Shown: positions 9,056 through 17,920, counted from the first letter of the stretch. The stretch is 64,000 bases of DNA from Halomarinibacterium sedimenti (GCF_019312585.1 NZ_JAHWDP010000001.1:496001-560000), one strand, 5' to 3'. The notes: generated from the letters alone by a model not told the origin. Translations and numbers: made by a program.

Positions 9056-9063
9056 CAAAAGTA
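9056..9063 (-). promoter_or_regulatory. Candidate promoter -7 box of the hydroxyproline operon
   Basis: Read on the minus strand the bases are TACTTTTG, a full match to TAnnTTTG, ending 20 bases before the deaminase ATG. The shared divergent region 9036-9175 would also carry the AraC-regulator promoter and its operators; no clear repeated operator was identified. Confidence 0.55.
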
Positions 9064-9175
9064 AAGCAACTGTCATGATTTTTAGCGTAGAAAATTATCC
9101 AAATATGATACTATTTTACCCTATTTTTTATTTTAAATATTTTTATTGATTATTATTGTAATATGTTTTAACCTA

Positions 9176-10024
9176 ATGAAGGTCCTTCCATTTACCATAC
9201 CAAAGCCTAAAAATGATGCGCTTATTCTTCAAGAGGATAAGCAACCCCTATTCTATAATTTATTTCATCAACACGAGGAAGTTCAGTTAAGTGTTATTAA
9301 AAAAGGGGAAGGATCCTTAATTGTTGGGGATGCGGTGCATTCTTTTCAAGCGGGCGAATTGATTGTTTTAGGAAGCAACGTTCCCCATGTTTTTAAAAGC
9401 ACTACTCTAAAAGATTCGCCATCGCATATGCTGACGGTCTTCTTTAAAAAAGATTCCTTTGGGAGTGACTTTTTTGAAACTGAAGAATTAAAATCCTTAG
9501 ATTCTTTTTTCGTAAAGGCTTCACAGAGTTTTAAAATTTTGACCCCTTCCATAGAAATAATTTCCTTATTTGAAGCTCTTTTTGCAGTTTCAAAATTGGA
9601 GCGATTCATTTTATTCCTTCAGCTCTTAAAAAAAATTAATGAATCCCCATTCACACCTCTTTCCTCATTTGCACAAACAAAAAAGTACTCAGATAATGAG
9701 GGCCGACGTATGGGTATTATTTACAACTTTAGTATGAATCATTTTCGGGAGAAAATTAGGTTATCTCAAATTGCATCGGAAGCTGCTATGACTCCTCAAG
9801 CGTTTTGCCGCTATTTTAAAAAAAGAACTCGTAAAACCTATATTGAATTTTTAAATGAAATCCGAATTGAAGAAGCTTGTAATTTACTCAAAAAACATCC
9901 CGAAATGAGTATCATCGAAATAGCTGAATCCAGCGGATTTAATAACATTTCAAACTTTCATCGAAAGTTTAAAGAACTGAAGGGAATGCGACCTCTTCAG
10001 TTTCAAAAGCAAAGCCGATTATAA
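9176..10024 (+). CDS. AraC-family transcriptional regulator of hydroxyproline genes
   Basis: I use the ATG at 9176 (282 residues); the frame extends upstream to a TTG at 9146 without added homology. An N-terminal cupin-like sensing domain (HQHEEVQLSVIKKGEGSLIV, FQAGELIVLGSNVPH) is followed by a C-terminal AraC/XylS DNA-binding domain with two helix-turn-helix units; the end holds IAESSGFNNISNFHRKFKELKG, the usual second-HTH signature. Divergent orientation from the four-gene operon makes it the likely local activator, with hydroxyproline or an intermediate as ligand. This assignment is by context. Confidence 0.87.
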   Translation: MKVLPFTIPKPKNDALILQEDKQPLFYNLFHQHEEVQLSVIKKGEGSLIVGDAVHSFQAGELIVLGSNVPHVFKSTTLKDSPSHMLTVFFKKDSFGSDFFETEELKSLDSFFVKASQSFKILTPSIEIISLFEALFAVSKLERFILFLQLLKKINESPFTPLSSFAQTKKYSDNEGRRMGIIYNFSMNHFREKIRLSQIASEAAMTPQAFCRYFKKRTRKTYIEFLNEIRIEEACNLLKKHPEMSIIEIAESSGFNNISNFHRKFKELKGMRPLQFQKQSRL

Positions 10025-10378
10025 ATTTTTAAGTTCCTCTTTTAATTTTTTGGTTAATCCAGAAACCACCAAATCGTAGGAATGATCAATAAGCTCTGTT
10101 ATGAGTTTAGGTGGAAGATTCGATTCAATAATAACCGTATTCCAGTGCAACTTACTCATATGCCAACCGGGGATGATTAAACCGTCAAACTGGGTTCGAA
10201 GCTCGACAGATCGATCAGGGTCGCATTTTAAATTGACTTGCGATGGGATACGCTCCAAGCCACAGATAGCAAACATTTTTCCCATCACTTTAAAAACAAG
10301 GGTGTGCTCATCGAAAGGGAAGGATTCGGTGACTCCTTTTTTGGAGAGGCAATAATTACGAAAGTCTTCTATGTGCAT
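10019..10378 (-). CDS. MmcQ/YjbR family protein
   Basis: Start set at the ATG at 10378 (MHIEDFRNYC, 119 residues) because the upstream extension runs into the neighbouring gene. MmcQ/YjbR features are present: KKGVTESFPFDEHTLVFKVMGKMFAICGL at the N-terminus and a WHMSKLHWNTV...LPPKLITELIDHSYDLV segment. The fold is CyaY-like and is proposed to bind DNA; the cellular role is unknown. The gene lies 1 base downstream of the transglutaminase-like gene and its end overlaps the convergent AraC gene by 6 bp. Confidence 0.88.
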   Translation of the reverse strand: MHIEDFRNYCLSKKGVTESFPFDEHTLVFKVMGKMFAICGLERIPSQVNLKCDPDRSVELRTQFDGLIIPGWHMSKLHWNTVIIESNLPPKLITELIDHSYDLVVSGLTKKLKEELKNL

Positions 10379-10379
10379 A

Positions 10380-11306
10380 TCATTCCACTTTATAACCCAA
10401 AACTGGATTGTCATCAAAATAAATTAGTAATGAAGTGTGTCCCATCTGTACAGGAACGGTAAAATGTACCACCCCTTCTTTTTCTCTAAATAGCACCGAT
10501 TCTTTTTGATCTCCATACGAATATTGGATTTCCTTTGGAGCGGTTGTTTTAATTTCAAAATAAATTTCATTCATCGAACTATTGGAATACAAAGTTCCGT
10601 TTTTAGGTGAAATAATATCCTCCGAAATGAGATTTGGTGAAATAATGAGGGGGCCCTTGGTAAATTCTGAAAACATCAAAGTTGGGTTTAAAAAAGTGTC
10701 GTCCACCATTTCGGGATAATGGCTTTTTATAAGTTGATTTGGCGCCGTTTTATAGTAAAAATAGGTAGGCTCCTTTATAAACTTTCCGTTAAACTTCCCA
10801 GCTCCCCACGTAGCGTCAAACAAAAACCAAGTATCGCCAATCTTAGCAGCATTCCACATATGATTTTTCTTAAAAGGTCTTCCAATATCTTTAAAATGGG
10901 TTTTGGTATCGCCTTGTATTAAGTAGTTTTCAATACCTTGTAACTGGCATAGTTTTTCGAACACAAAAGCATAGCCTTCACAAACGGCAATACCATTTTG
11001 TAAGGTTCTTTCAATGATTTTCGCTCGGGTTTTTTCTTCCTTTTGATTTCGCTCTCGATAGTTGGTAAACGAATAGTTGAATTTTTTATACTCATCCGGG
11101 TCATACCTCACATTCTGAATTAACCAAGTATAAATGGCGCGTACTTTATCTTCTTGGGTAAAGAAATCACGGGTGATAAATTTTGAAAAGTCTTCGGCTT
11201 TTTTAAAAGTTTTAGGATATAATTCAATGGTGGCATCGACTCTTTCGTAGTCTTGTGAAAAGCCAAGGAATGAAGTAAAGCATAAAATGACAAGAAGTTT
11301 TTTCAT
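10380..11306 (-). CDS. Secreted transglutaminase-like domain protein
   Basis: The protein has 308 residues with a signal peptide (LLVILCFTSFLGFSQ). The transglutaminase-like core shows the expected triad: Cys in GIAVCEGYA, His in KNHMWNAA, Asp in FLFDATWGAG. It has the short form of bacterial TG-like peptidase/amidase proteins with a C-terminal beta domain. It probably acts in the periplasm or at the cell surface on peptides; the true substrate is unknown. It sits in a tight minus-strand run between the DUF4260 gene and the MmcQ gene. Confidence 0.85.
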   Translation of the reverse strand: MKKLLVILCFTSFLGFSQDYERVDATIELYPKTFKKAEDFSKFITRDFFTQEDKVRAIYTWLIQNVRYDPDEYKKFNYSFTNYRERNQKEEKTRAKIIERTLQNGIAVCEGYAFVFEKLCQLQGIENYLIQGDTKTHFKDIGRPFKKNHMWNAAKIGDTWFLFDATWGAGKFNGKFIKEPTYFYYKTAPNQLIKSHYPEMVDDTFLNPTLMFSEFTKGPLIISPNLISEDIISPKNGTLYSNSSMNEIYFEIKTTAPKEIQYSYGDQKESVLFREKEGVVHFTVPVQMGHTSLLIYFDDNPVLGYKVE

Positions 11307-11307
11307 C

Positions 11308-11655
11308 CTATTTTAAGTTCCCTAGATGCGTGTGCTTAAAAAGATCTGGATATTTTAATCCGTACCCAAATATCCTATCCATTGCCGAATGAGAAAACAA
11401 AATTATGCCTGTCAATGCTATAATATCGTTTGATAAATAATACCCTAAGAGTAACACCAAAATAGCTACGGCTTTATGATGAAATAAATTGTAGGTAAAG
11501 GCTCCTACTTTTGTATTCACTATATATCCTAACATTCCAATATCGGGTGTTAATAGTAAAACGGGAAACCACCACCAAGCATAATCCAATTGGGTAAATA
11601 AAAAAATTCCGAATAAGAATTGGGCGAGTTCTTCTATTTTTAAAGAGGCTTCCAT
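11308..11655 (-). CDS. DUF4260-family small membrane protein
   Basis: Start placed at the ATG at 11655 (MEASLKIEE, 115 residues), just after the preceding gene's stop; a longer frame to 11700 would lie inside that gene. The protein has about three to four hydrophobic helices and conserved-looking stretches LTPDIGMLGY, YNLFHHKAVAI and HSAMDRIFGYGLKY, which I associate with DUF4260. Function is unknown. It is read in the same direction as the cyclase-family gene upstream and the transglutaminase-like gene downstream, with spacings of 1 base each. Confidence 0.82.
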   Translation of the reverse strand: MEASLKIEELAQFLFGIFLFTQLDYAWWWFPVLLLTPDIGMLGYIVNTKVGAFTYNLFHHKAVAILVLLLGYYLSNDIIALTGIILFSHSAMDRIFGYGLKYPDLFKHTHLGNLK

Positions 11656-11656
11656 A

Positions 11657-12403
11657 TTAAAAAATTTTATATAAAACAGGTCGGCTTGGGGTCGCATCAT
11701 TCACAAAAGAAGCAGTTTGTAAGTTAAGTATATAACTACCATCTTTGATGCGATTATTCACATAAATAAATTCGGTGATAGTAGCATTAAATCTAGTGTT
11801 CTTTGGGTAATCCCAAAAGGCTTTATGCGCTAATAATTTTCCTTCGTCTTTTTCTTTGTCCACCGAGGGTAAATCAATTAGTAAATGGTCCACACCCAAT
11901 TCTCTTAAAAAATTCGCTGCTTCTCCCTCCAAGTACGGCCAATTGGTATTGGAGTATTTTTTGGTTTTCTTGGAAGCTAAATTCGGCATCGTACGTATTA
12001 CTAGGGCTTCAGGATTTTTCCCTTTCAATAAGTGTTTTAATTGTTTTTCTGAAATGACCAAATCTCCCTTATTACTTTCTGGCGCTACCGAAATCACTTC
12101 AGCTAAAAAAAAGTACTTTTTTAAGGTGTTGTGTACCGAATGAAACTCCTCCGAAATATGCCCCACACTCTCGGTATGGGTGCCATGAGCATGCGGATTA
12201 AAATACACATTGTTAAAATTGACTCCGCCACCTTCGCTTACCTTTCCAATCCAATCGCCCAATTTTACAGGCCATACTTCCGGGGGATCAATGTACCAAG
12301 CGCGTGCTTTGCCTTTATGGGCTTTTATGGGAATTGAAATATCGAGTGGTTTCGATAAATCGATATTGAAAAATTGTTTGCCTACGGTAATTGTTGCTTT
12401 CAA
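11657..12403 (-). CDS. Cyclase/kynurenine formamidase-like metal-dependent hydrolase
   Basis: The protein has 248 residues. The family metal-binding motif HxGTHxDxxxH appears as HAHGTHTESVGH, with Glu in place of the usual Asp. Other family features are the N-terminal DLSKPLDISIPI and an internal LLIDLPSVDKEKDEGKL region. Members hydrolyse amides or esters such as formylkynurenine; the substrate here cannot be assigned and no tryptophan-degradation genes are nearby. There is no signal peptide, so it is cytoplasmic. It lies 13 bases downstream of hemW. Confidence 0.82.
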   Translation of the reverse strand: MKATITVGKQFFNIDLSKPLDISIPIKAHKGKARAWYIDPPEVWPVKLGDWIGKVSEGGGVNFNNVYFNPHAHGTHTESVGHISEEFHSVHNTLKKYFFLAEVISVAPESNKGDLVISEKQLKHLLKGKNPEALVIRTMPNLASKKTKKYSNTNWPYLEGEAANFLRELGVDHLLIDLPSVDKEKDEGKLLAHKAFWDYPKNTRFNATITEFIYVNNRIKDGSYILNLQTASFVNDATPSRPVLYKIF

Positions 12404-12416
12404 ATGGAATGAGTTT

Positions 12417-13547
12417 TCAGTCTAAATTTAGCAAGAAAAGATCACTTGCAATTCCGTCGCTTAAAAATTTACCTTTTTTAGTGACCATGAGCCTGTCGTT
12501 TTCCCGTATTAAAAAGTCATTTTTTATATGAAGCTGCGTCTGCATTAATAAATATTCAAGATACTTTTTCCCGAATAATTTCTCCACTTCTTCTAACTGT
12601 ATTCCCCACATGGTTCGCAATCGTGTCATCACATATTCGTTATAGCGATCATTTTTTGTGAGCGTTTCTCGTTCTAACGGAAGAGTCTCGGCCTCTATAG
12701 CTTTAATGTATTTTGAATTGTTTGCCACGTTCCAACTTCGGTTTTTTCCATCGTAACTATGCGCCGAAGGCCCTACTCCCAAATACGGTTTCCCTTGCCA
12801 GTATGCCAAATTGTTTTGCGATTCAAAACTTGGTTTTCCAAAATTGGAGAATTCATAATTTACAAAGCCTCTTTTCTCGGTCTCTGAAACTAAAAGATGA
12901 TGGTGATCCTGAGCGACTCCATCTTCAACGGGAGGCACAATTCCTTTCTCTATAAAGGCTTTTAAAGCTGTTTTGGGTTCTACAGTTAGGGCGTAACACG
13001 AAAGGTGAGGTACATTCAACTCAAAAGCTTTTTCTAAGTTTTGAAGCCAACGTTGGTTGGTCATTTTAGGGATTCCGTAGATGAGATCAATACTAATATT
13101 GCTGAAATATTGTTTGGAAAGCTGAATCGACTCCCAAGCTTCTCCTGCATTATGAGCACGATTCATCAATTTTAAATCTTCCTCAAAAAAGGATTGCACT
13201 CCAATACTTAAACGATTAATAGTGGATTTTGACAATTGAAGTAATTTTTCTTCAGATAAATCGTCTGGATTGGCTTCGAGGGTAATTTCAGCCTCTTTTG
13301 AAACTATAAAGTTTTCAGCAATCGTTTTAAAAATTTTGGATAGTTCTTCTTCCGAAAGTAAGGACGGAGTTCCTCCCCCAAAATAAATAGTTTTTATTTT
13401 ACCTTTTAACTCGCTTTTCCGAAGCACTAATTCTTTACAAATAGCATCTACAACGCGCTGCTTATTTTTAAGTGAAGTGGAGAAATGAAAGTCACAATAA
13501 TGACAGGCCTGTTTACAAAAGGGGATGTGAATATAAATGCCTGACAA
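12417..13547 (-). CDS. hemW: HemW, radical SAM haem chaperone
   Basis: The protein has 376 residues. The radical SAM cluster motif C11-xxx-C15-xx-C18 is followed by D-F and not by the extra Cys (CxC) of HemN, which marks the HemW subgroup. Further family motifs are YFGGGTPSLL and TLEANPDD, plus a C-terminal HemN-C domain. HemW binds haem and inserts it into respiratory enzymes; it is not an oxygen-independent coproporphyrinogen oxidase despite common annotation. Confidence 0.92.
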   Translation of the reverse strand: MSGIYIHIPFCKQACHYCDFHFSTSLKNKQRVVDAICKELVLRKSELKGKIKTIYFGGGTPSLLSEEELSKIFKTIAENFIVSKEAEITLEANPDDLSEEKLLQLSKSTINRLSIGVQSFFEEDLKLMNRAHNAGEAWESIQLSKQYFSNISIDLIYGIPKMTNQRWLQNLEKAFELNVPHLSCYALTVEPKTALKAFIEKGIVPPVEDGVAQDHHHLLVSETEKRGFVNYEFSNFGKPSFESQNNLAYWQGKPYLGVGPSAHSYDGKNRSWNVANNSKYIKAIEAETLPLERETLTKNDRYNEYVMTRLRTMWGIQLEEVEKLFGKKYLEYLLMQTQLHIKNDFLIRENDRLMVTKKGKFLSDGIASDLFLLNLD

Positions 13548-13553
13548 AATATT

Positions 13554-13730
13554 CTAGTTTCTTTTATTAAACTTAGGACTAAAAACTCTTTTTAAGATCA
13601 ATCTTCTTCTAAAAGCCAAATAAATAGAGTAACCAAAATATCCAAAAACAAAAACAAAAAGAAACCAAATCCATTTATTTCTTTTTTCCTTAAAAGGAGT
13701 TACATAAAATTCTCTTTCTACATAAAACAT
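13554..13730 (-). CDS. Small single-pass membrane protein, unknown function
   Basis: The likely product has 58 residues from the ATG at 13730 (MFYVEREFYVTPFKEK); an in-frame ATG at 13787 would add 19 residues. One transmembrane helix (WIWFLFVFVFGYFGYSIYLAF) is followed by a basic tail RRRLILKRVFSPKFNKR, so the C-terminus probably faces the cytoplasm. It is squeezed between ruvC and hemW with gaps of about 6-60 bases, which supports a real gene. No family recognised. Confidence 0.6.
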   Translation of the reverse strand: MFYVEREFYVTPFKEKRNKWIWFLFVFVFGYFGYSIYLAFRRRLILKRVFSPKFNKRN

Positions 13731-13789
13731 AAACCCAATTCTTAAAATTAGAATTTGTCTGTCGAATTGGAAAATGATTAAATCCATAC

Positions 13790-14341
13790 TTACCCTATTC
13801 GGTCCTCATTTTGTTTTACAAAAGCACCCCATCCTGTATAGCTTTTTCCAGATTCAATTTTACCAGCGTTATAAAAATGACACACCGCAGCAGCAAGTCC
13901 GTCTGTACTATCCAGATTTTTTGGTAATTCTTTCAAACTTAAAAGACTTTGTAGCATTTTCGCTACTTGCTCTTTACTGGCGTTTCCATTGCCCGTAATG
14001 GCCATTTTAATCTTTTTTGGAGAATATTCGGTAATAGGAACTTGTCGTGAAAGACCCGCTGCCATAGCAACCCCTTGGGCACGACCTAACTTGAGCATGG
14101 ATTGTACATTCTTTCCGAAAAAAGGTGCTTCAATCGCAATTTCGTCTGGGTGAAAAGTATCGATAAGTTCGATGGTGCGTTCAAAAATATGTTTTAGGCG
14201 AACGTAATGATCGTCGTATTTTGAAAGTTGTAGTTCATTTAATTGAAGAAACTGCATCTCCTTTTTAATGACTTTAATAAGTCCAAACCCCATCACTGTG
14301 GTTCCTGGATCTATTCCTAATATAATTTTTTCGGAAGCCAT
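13790..14341 (-). CDS. ruvC: RuvC, Holliday junction endonuclease
   Basis: The protein has 183 residues. The RNase H-like active site is complete: D11 in ILGIDPGT, the central Glu in EIAIEAPFFGKN, and C-terminal Asp in DSTDGLAAAVCH. KKIKMAITGNGNASKEQVA is the DNA-binding stretch typical of RuvC. It resolves four-way junctions with RuvAB during recombination. Transcribed divergently from the flippase-like gene across a 32-base gap. Confidence 0.95.
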   Translation of the reverse strand: MASEKIILGIDPGTTVMGFGLIKVIKKEMQFLQLNELQLSKYDDHYVRLKHIFERTIELIDTFHPDEIAIEAPFFGKNVQSMLKLGRAQGVAMAAGLSRQVPITEYSPKKIKMAITGNGNASKEQVAKMLQSLLSLKELPKNLDSTDGLAAAVCHFYNAGKIESGKSYTGWGAFVKQNEDRIG

Positions 14342-14373
14342 TCCTTCTAAAACTTTAGTATTTTAGCGACCCT

Positions 14374-15315
14374 ATGGTTGCCCTATCTCACAAAGCTAAG
14401 CAATATGGCTGGTTTGCCCTAAAGGTTTTTATCTTAAGCGTTGCTTTTATCTATATCTATAGAAAGATAGTATTGCAAGACAGCGCATCGTGGGGTATTA
14501 TGTTTGACGCTGTAAAAACAAAAAGCTTTGGTTATCTATTTCTTTTTTTTGGAATTACAATTGCGAATTGGTTTTTTGAAATTAAAAAATGGCAAACCAT
14601 AACCTCTGTTATGAAAAAGATTTCCTTTTTTGAAGCTTCAAAGCAAAGTTTAGCAGCGCTTACCGTTTCTCTCGCTACCCCTAACCGGATTGGTGATTAC
14701 GGTGCTAAAGTTTTTTATTTTGAAAAACAACACCGAAAAAAAATAGTACTACTCAACTTCGTATCGAATGCATTTCAATTGTTAACTACCTTAATTTTTG
14801 GAATCGTTGGCTTGTTTTTAGTTTTTCCAAAACTACGTATTGAACTATCTGAATATAAACTAATTGCAGGCTTTTTAATCTTGGTTTTTGTGACGCTTTT
14901 AGCATATTTATTCAGAAAAAAAGAATGGTTTATAAAAGGATTTACCATTAAAAATGTGTGGAATTATTTTCAGAAAATCTCGTTTTTAATAAAGTTAAAA
15001 ACCTTTATCTACTCCATTATTAGATACTTGATTTTTAGCAGTTTATTCTATTTATTGCTTCAATATTTTGGAGCTAACACTTCATTTTTAGACACTATTC
15101 CTTTTATAACTTCCATGTATTTAGTAGTTTCGATACTTCCAATGTTTTTGATATTCGATGTCATTGTAAGAGGGAGTATTGCAGTTTGGCTGTTGTCTGT
15201 CATAAATATTAATGAGACCGTAATTATCACAACGGTATTTACGATGTGGCTTCTTAATTTTATTCTCCCCGCTATATTTGGAAGCATTTATGTTATAAAT
15301 TTTAAGAGGGTTTGA
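14374..15315 (+). CDS. Flippase-like (lysylphosphatidylglycerol synthase TM-type) membrane protein
   Basis: The protein has 313 residues and about eight transmembrane helices. The pattern LAALTVSLATPNRIGDYGAKVFYF resembles the conserved glycine-rich S-x-x-P-x-R-x-G-E motif of UPF0104/TIGR00374 flippase-like proteins. It has no C-terminal catalytic domain, so it is not a complete LPG synthase. It overlaps the following glycosyltransferase by 4 bp; together they could make and move a lipid-linked glycan or glycolipid, but this is inference. Confidence 0.8.
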   Translation: MVALSHKAKQYGWFALKVFILSVAFIYIYRKIVLQDSASWGIMFDAVKTKSFGYLFLFFGITIANWFFEIKKWQTITSVMKKISFFEASKQSLAALTVSLATPNRIGDYGAKVFYFEKQHRKKIVLLNFVSNAFQLLTTLIFGIVGLFLVFPKLRIELSEYKLIAGFLILVFVTLLAYLFRKKEWFIKGFTIKNVWNYFQKISFLIKLKTFIYSIIRYLIFSSLFYLLLQYFGANTSFLDTIPFITSMYLVVSILPMFLIFDVIVRGSIAVWLLSVININETVIITTVFTMWLLNFILPAIFGSIYVINFKRV

Positions 15316-16436
15316 TTATTACTTTATTCATTGTTTTTATTTTCTATTTCATAGTTATGGGATGGATTTTTTATGGAATTAAAAGGCATCCGGCCTTTTT
15401 TCCTAAAAATAATGCTCAAAAGACATCCTTTTCAATTATCATCCCTTTTAGAAATGAAGAAAAGCATCTCCCCTTTTTATTAAAAACTCTTTTAAATGTA
15501 AAATACGATCTAACCAAATTTGAAATTTTGTTTGTTGATGATGACTCTAGCGATACTTCGGTTGAAATTATTCATACATTTTTGAAGGATGCACCATTAT
15601 ATTTTGAAATTTTATCAAACAAAAGATATTCCAATTCTCCAAAGAAGGATGCTATTTCATTAGCCGCAAAACAAGCTCGACATTCATGGATTGTTACTAC
15701 AGATGCGGATTGTAAAATACCAGAAAAATGGTTAGTACTATTGGATGCGTTTATACAAAAAGAACACCCCAAAATGGTGTGTATGCCCGTATTTTTGGAA
15801 AGAGATGACTCCTTTTTAAAACAGTATCAATTCTTTGATGTACTTAGCCTGCAGGCTACCACCTTGGGGGGATTTGGTAATAACATCCCGCTTCTATGCA
15901 ATGGAGCAAATTTGGCCTATAAAAAGAATGCCTTTTTTGAAGTTGCTGGATTTATAAACAATGATAAACACGCAAGTGGTGATGACATATTTTTAATGGA
16001 AAAGATAAAAGCATTATATCCTAATAAAATTAAATATTTAAAGAATCCAGAAGCTGCCATAATTACGCATTGTGTAGAAAGCTGGGAAGAAATTATCCAG
16101 CAACGCATCCGTTGGGCATCAAAAACAAAATACTTAAAAAACGCTGCTGTGTCATTAGTGGGAGGCATTGCTTTACTCACAAATCTCACCCTAGTTATTA
16201 GTCTTATTTTTTCCTTCATATTCCCTTTAAAAATATTGTATTTCGCACTGTTTATACTTTTAAAAATTATGCTGGACAGTATAATTTTAGTCGTTGAAGC
16301 TAGGTTTCTTAAGCTAAAAATTAACCTCTTCTATGTATTTCTAAGTTCCTTTGTCTATTCTTTTATGGTTGTTTGGGTTGTACTTAATAGCTTTCATGGA
16401 GCTTATCAATGGAAAGATAGGACGTTTAAAAAATAG
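15312..16436 (+). CDS. Family 2 glycosyltransferase with C-terminal membrane helices
   Basis: The protein has 374 residues from the TTG at 15312, which overlaps the upstream stop (TTGA). An N-terminal membrane helix precedes a GT-A domain: SIIIPFRNEEKHLPFLL, the D-D-D-S nucleotide-binding stretch (LFVDDDSSD), TTDADCKIPEKW and a QQRIRWASK motif at the end of the domain. Two to three C-terminal helices follow. The domain order fits processive or lipid-acceptor GT2 enzymes. It is probably partnered with the flippase-like protein upstream; the sugar is unknown. Confidence 0.86.
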   Translation: MIITLFIVFIFYFIVMGWIFYGIKRHPAFFPKNNAQKTSFSIIIPFRNEEKHLPFLLKTLLNVKYDLTKFEILFVDDDSSDTSVEIIHTFLKDAPLYFEILSNKRYSNSPKKDAISLAAKQARHSWIVTTDADCKIPEKWLVLLDAFIQKEHPKMVCMPVFLERDDSFLKQYQFFDVLSLQATTLGGFGNNIPLLCNGANLAYKKNAFFEVAGFINNDKHASGDDIFLMEKIKALYPNKIKYLKNPEAAIITHCVESWEEIIQQRIRWASKTKYLKNAAVSLVGGIALLTNLTLVISLIFSFIFPLKILYFALFILLKIMLDSIILVVEARFLKLKINLFYVFLSSFVYSFMVVWVVLNSFHGAYQWKDRTFKK

Positions 16437-16457
16437 GCTTCGTTTCAATTATTTTTT

Positions 16458-16465
16458 TACCTTTA
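16458..16465 (+). promoter_or_regulatory. Candidate -7 box TACCTTTA
   Basis: TACCTTTA matches TAnnTTTG except for the last base and lies 21 bases before the ATG at 16487. No convincing TTG -33 element at standard spacing; tentative. Confidence 0.35.
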
Positions 16466-16486
16466 AGCGTACCAAATCAATATGTT

Positions 16487-17347
16487 ATGAAATACCTACT
16501 AATTGTTCTTTCTATATTTTTGACTCAAATTTCATTTTCACAACAGTCGTATTCTGTAAATGGAGAAAATCTAACATTGTATCCCGAAGCAGAAGGAAAT
16601 CTCACCCTTCTTTGGAATAGTTTTGATGGTAATTACCGTTATTTCATTAAAAAAGGCGATGAAATAGTCGAACTAAAAAACACCAAAGTTGATGGTGATT
16701 ATCAAGAGGAATATAAAGATGTACTAAGAAATTACACAGGTTCGGATACTTCAAAAGTAAAATTAACGAAAGCAGATTTAGTGAGAGCTGTGGATGCCTA
16801 TAATGTACAAAATGACGCTTCCTATGTTTCAAAAACTACTTCGGTACAACTAAAAGCACGTTTAGGAGTATTCGCTGGGATTTCCAATTACCCTTATTTT
16901 GTAAACCCTGATAATACATCACTTCCGCAATTTGGTGTAGAATTGGAAATTATTGATGACGTGAAACTTAAGCGGCATAGTATGGCGCTCTTGTTACGCC
17001 ATATTTTGGGAAATAATGATTACGATTTTTCATCAACACAGTTTTCACTTAACTATCGCTTTAAGTTTGTAAAGACGGAAACTTTTGATATTTATGTGAA
17101 TACTAAATTTGCCGATTTTGTTCACATATCTCAAGATTTAAGCTTTACAGATGGAAATGGAGAGGTAACCAATATTAAGGCGTCGGGAAGTGAATTTCAA
17201 GCTCCTTTTGGAATCGGAATTGGTACTGATATTGCTCTTGGGAATGGTTATTTAACCTTTTTATACCAAGACATTTTTGCGCTAAACCTTAATGATAATG
17301 GAGAATTTTCAATAGATCTAGTAGTTGGGTATAAATGGAATTTATAA
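16487..17347 (+). CDS. Outer-membrane beta-barrel protein, hypothetical
   Basis: The protein has 286 residues and a signal peptide (MKYLLIVLSIFLTQISFSQ). The C-terminal two thirds show alternating strands (LRHILGNNDYDFSSTQFSLNYRFKF, FGIGIGTDIALGNGYLTFLYQ) and the last residues end in a hydrophobic-aromatic strand (VVGYKWNL), typical of a small outer-membrane barrel. The region near residues 30-110 is a separate soluble segment with FIKKGDEIVELKNTKV. No specific family recognised. Its 3' end overlaps the convergent lipoprotein gene by 6 bp. Confidence 0.75.
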   Translation: MKYLLIVLSIFLTQISFSQQSYSVNGENLTLYPEAEGNLTLLWNSFDGNYRYFIKKGDEIVELKNTKVDGDYQEEYKDVLRNYTGSDTSKVKLTKADLVRAVDAYNVQNDASYVSKTTSVQLKARLGVFAGISNYPYFVNPDNTSLPQFGVELEIIDDVKLKRHSMALLLRHILGNNDYDFSSTQFSLNYRFKFVKTETFDIYVNTKFADFVHISQDLSFTDGNGEVTNIKASGSEFQAPFGIGIGTDIALGNGYLTFLYQDIFALNLNDNGEFSIDLVVGYKWNL

Positions 17348-17830
17348 ATTTTCTGAATTTAAAATAAAAGGTAACCGTATGGTGGTAGTCACGGGTATAC
17401 CCCTTTTATACGCCGGCGCTGGGTTGGAAATTTTACCAATACTTTCTTGAAATAGTCGAGATAAACTTGGAACTTTCTTTAATGTAAGGCTATCGGCTAT
17501 CACTTCTTCAATAACTAAATTTCCCTTTTTATCAATTTGAAGAATAATGGTAACTGTATCACTAATTTCTTGTGAGGTGACTAAATTTTCTTCAGAGAGT
17601 TCCTGTTTAATAGCAGAATTTACCACATTTTGAAAGCACGATTTTTGCTCCTCTTTTTCGGTATATTTTTCGCATTCGCCAAACATGGGATAGGTATCAA
17701 CCTCGCTCCAATTAATACTTTCAATCTCTTCTTCATAAAAGGTTTCGGAAGAAATTCGCTCGGTATTAAAATACTGGCATGAGGATACTATCCATAGAAA
17801 TCCTAAAAAAAATACTTTGGGAATTTTCAT
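17342..17830 (-). CDS. Lipoprotein with TonB-C-like domain
   Basis: The protein has 162 residues and a lipobox WIVSSC (lipid Cys near 18). The segment VDTYPMFGECEKYTEKEEQKSCFQNVV resembles VPVYPGCEGMSNEEAKKCFTQNV in the C-terminal domain of the neighbouring M56 protein, and TVTIILQIDKKGNLVIEEV resembles its IVVQFVIDSNGEIKDV. It is therefore a diverged, membrane-anchored TonB-C paralogue, without the proline-rich linker or membrane helix of a working TonB. It may modulate the adjacent BlaR-like sensor; that is inference. Confidence 0.75.
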   Translation of the reverse strand: MKIPKVFFLGFLWIVSSCQYFNTERISSETFYEEEIESINWSEVDTYPMFGECEKYTEKEEQKSCFQNVVNSAIKQELSEENLVTSQEISDTVTIILQIDKKGNLVIEEVIADSLTLKKVPSLSRLFQESIGKISNPAPAYKRGIPVTTTIRLPFILNSENL

Positions 17831-17872
17831 TAGCTAAAATTACACATTTCCCTTGAAACACAGCTATAACAA

Positions 17873-17897
17873 AAAACCGAAGCAATACTTCGGTTTT
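17873..17897 (-). terminator. Rho-independent terminator of the M56 gene
   Basis: Ten-base inverted repeat AAAACCGAAG / CTTCGGTTTT with a 5-base loop. On the minus strand the stem is followed by a T run, so it terminates the blaI/M56 transcript; it lies 24 bases after the M56 stop codon. Confidence 0.85.
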
Positions 17898-17920
17898 AAA
17901 AATTTTAAGAATACTAAATT

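Noticed and set aside
9146-9175. TTG start for the AraC regulator at 9146
   Set aside because: Ten extra residues show no family similarity and the region should hold the promoter; the ATG at 9176 is preferred.
10719-11104. Open frames opposite the transglutaminase-like gene
   Set aside because: Antisense frames without motifs or signal peptides, fully inside a supported gene.
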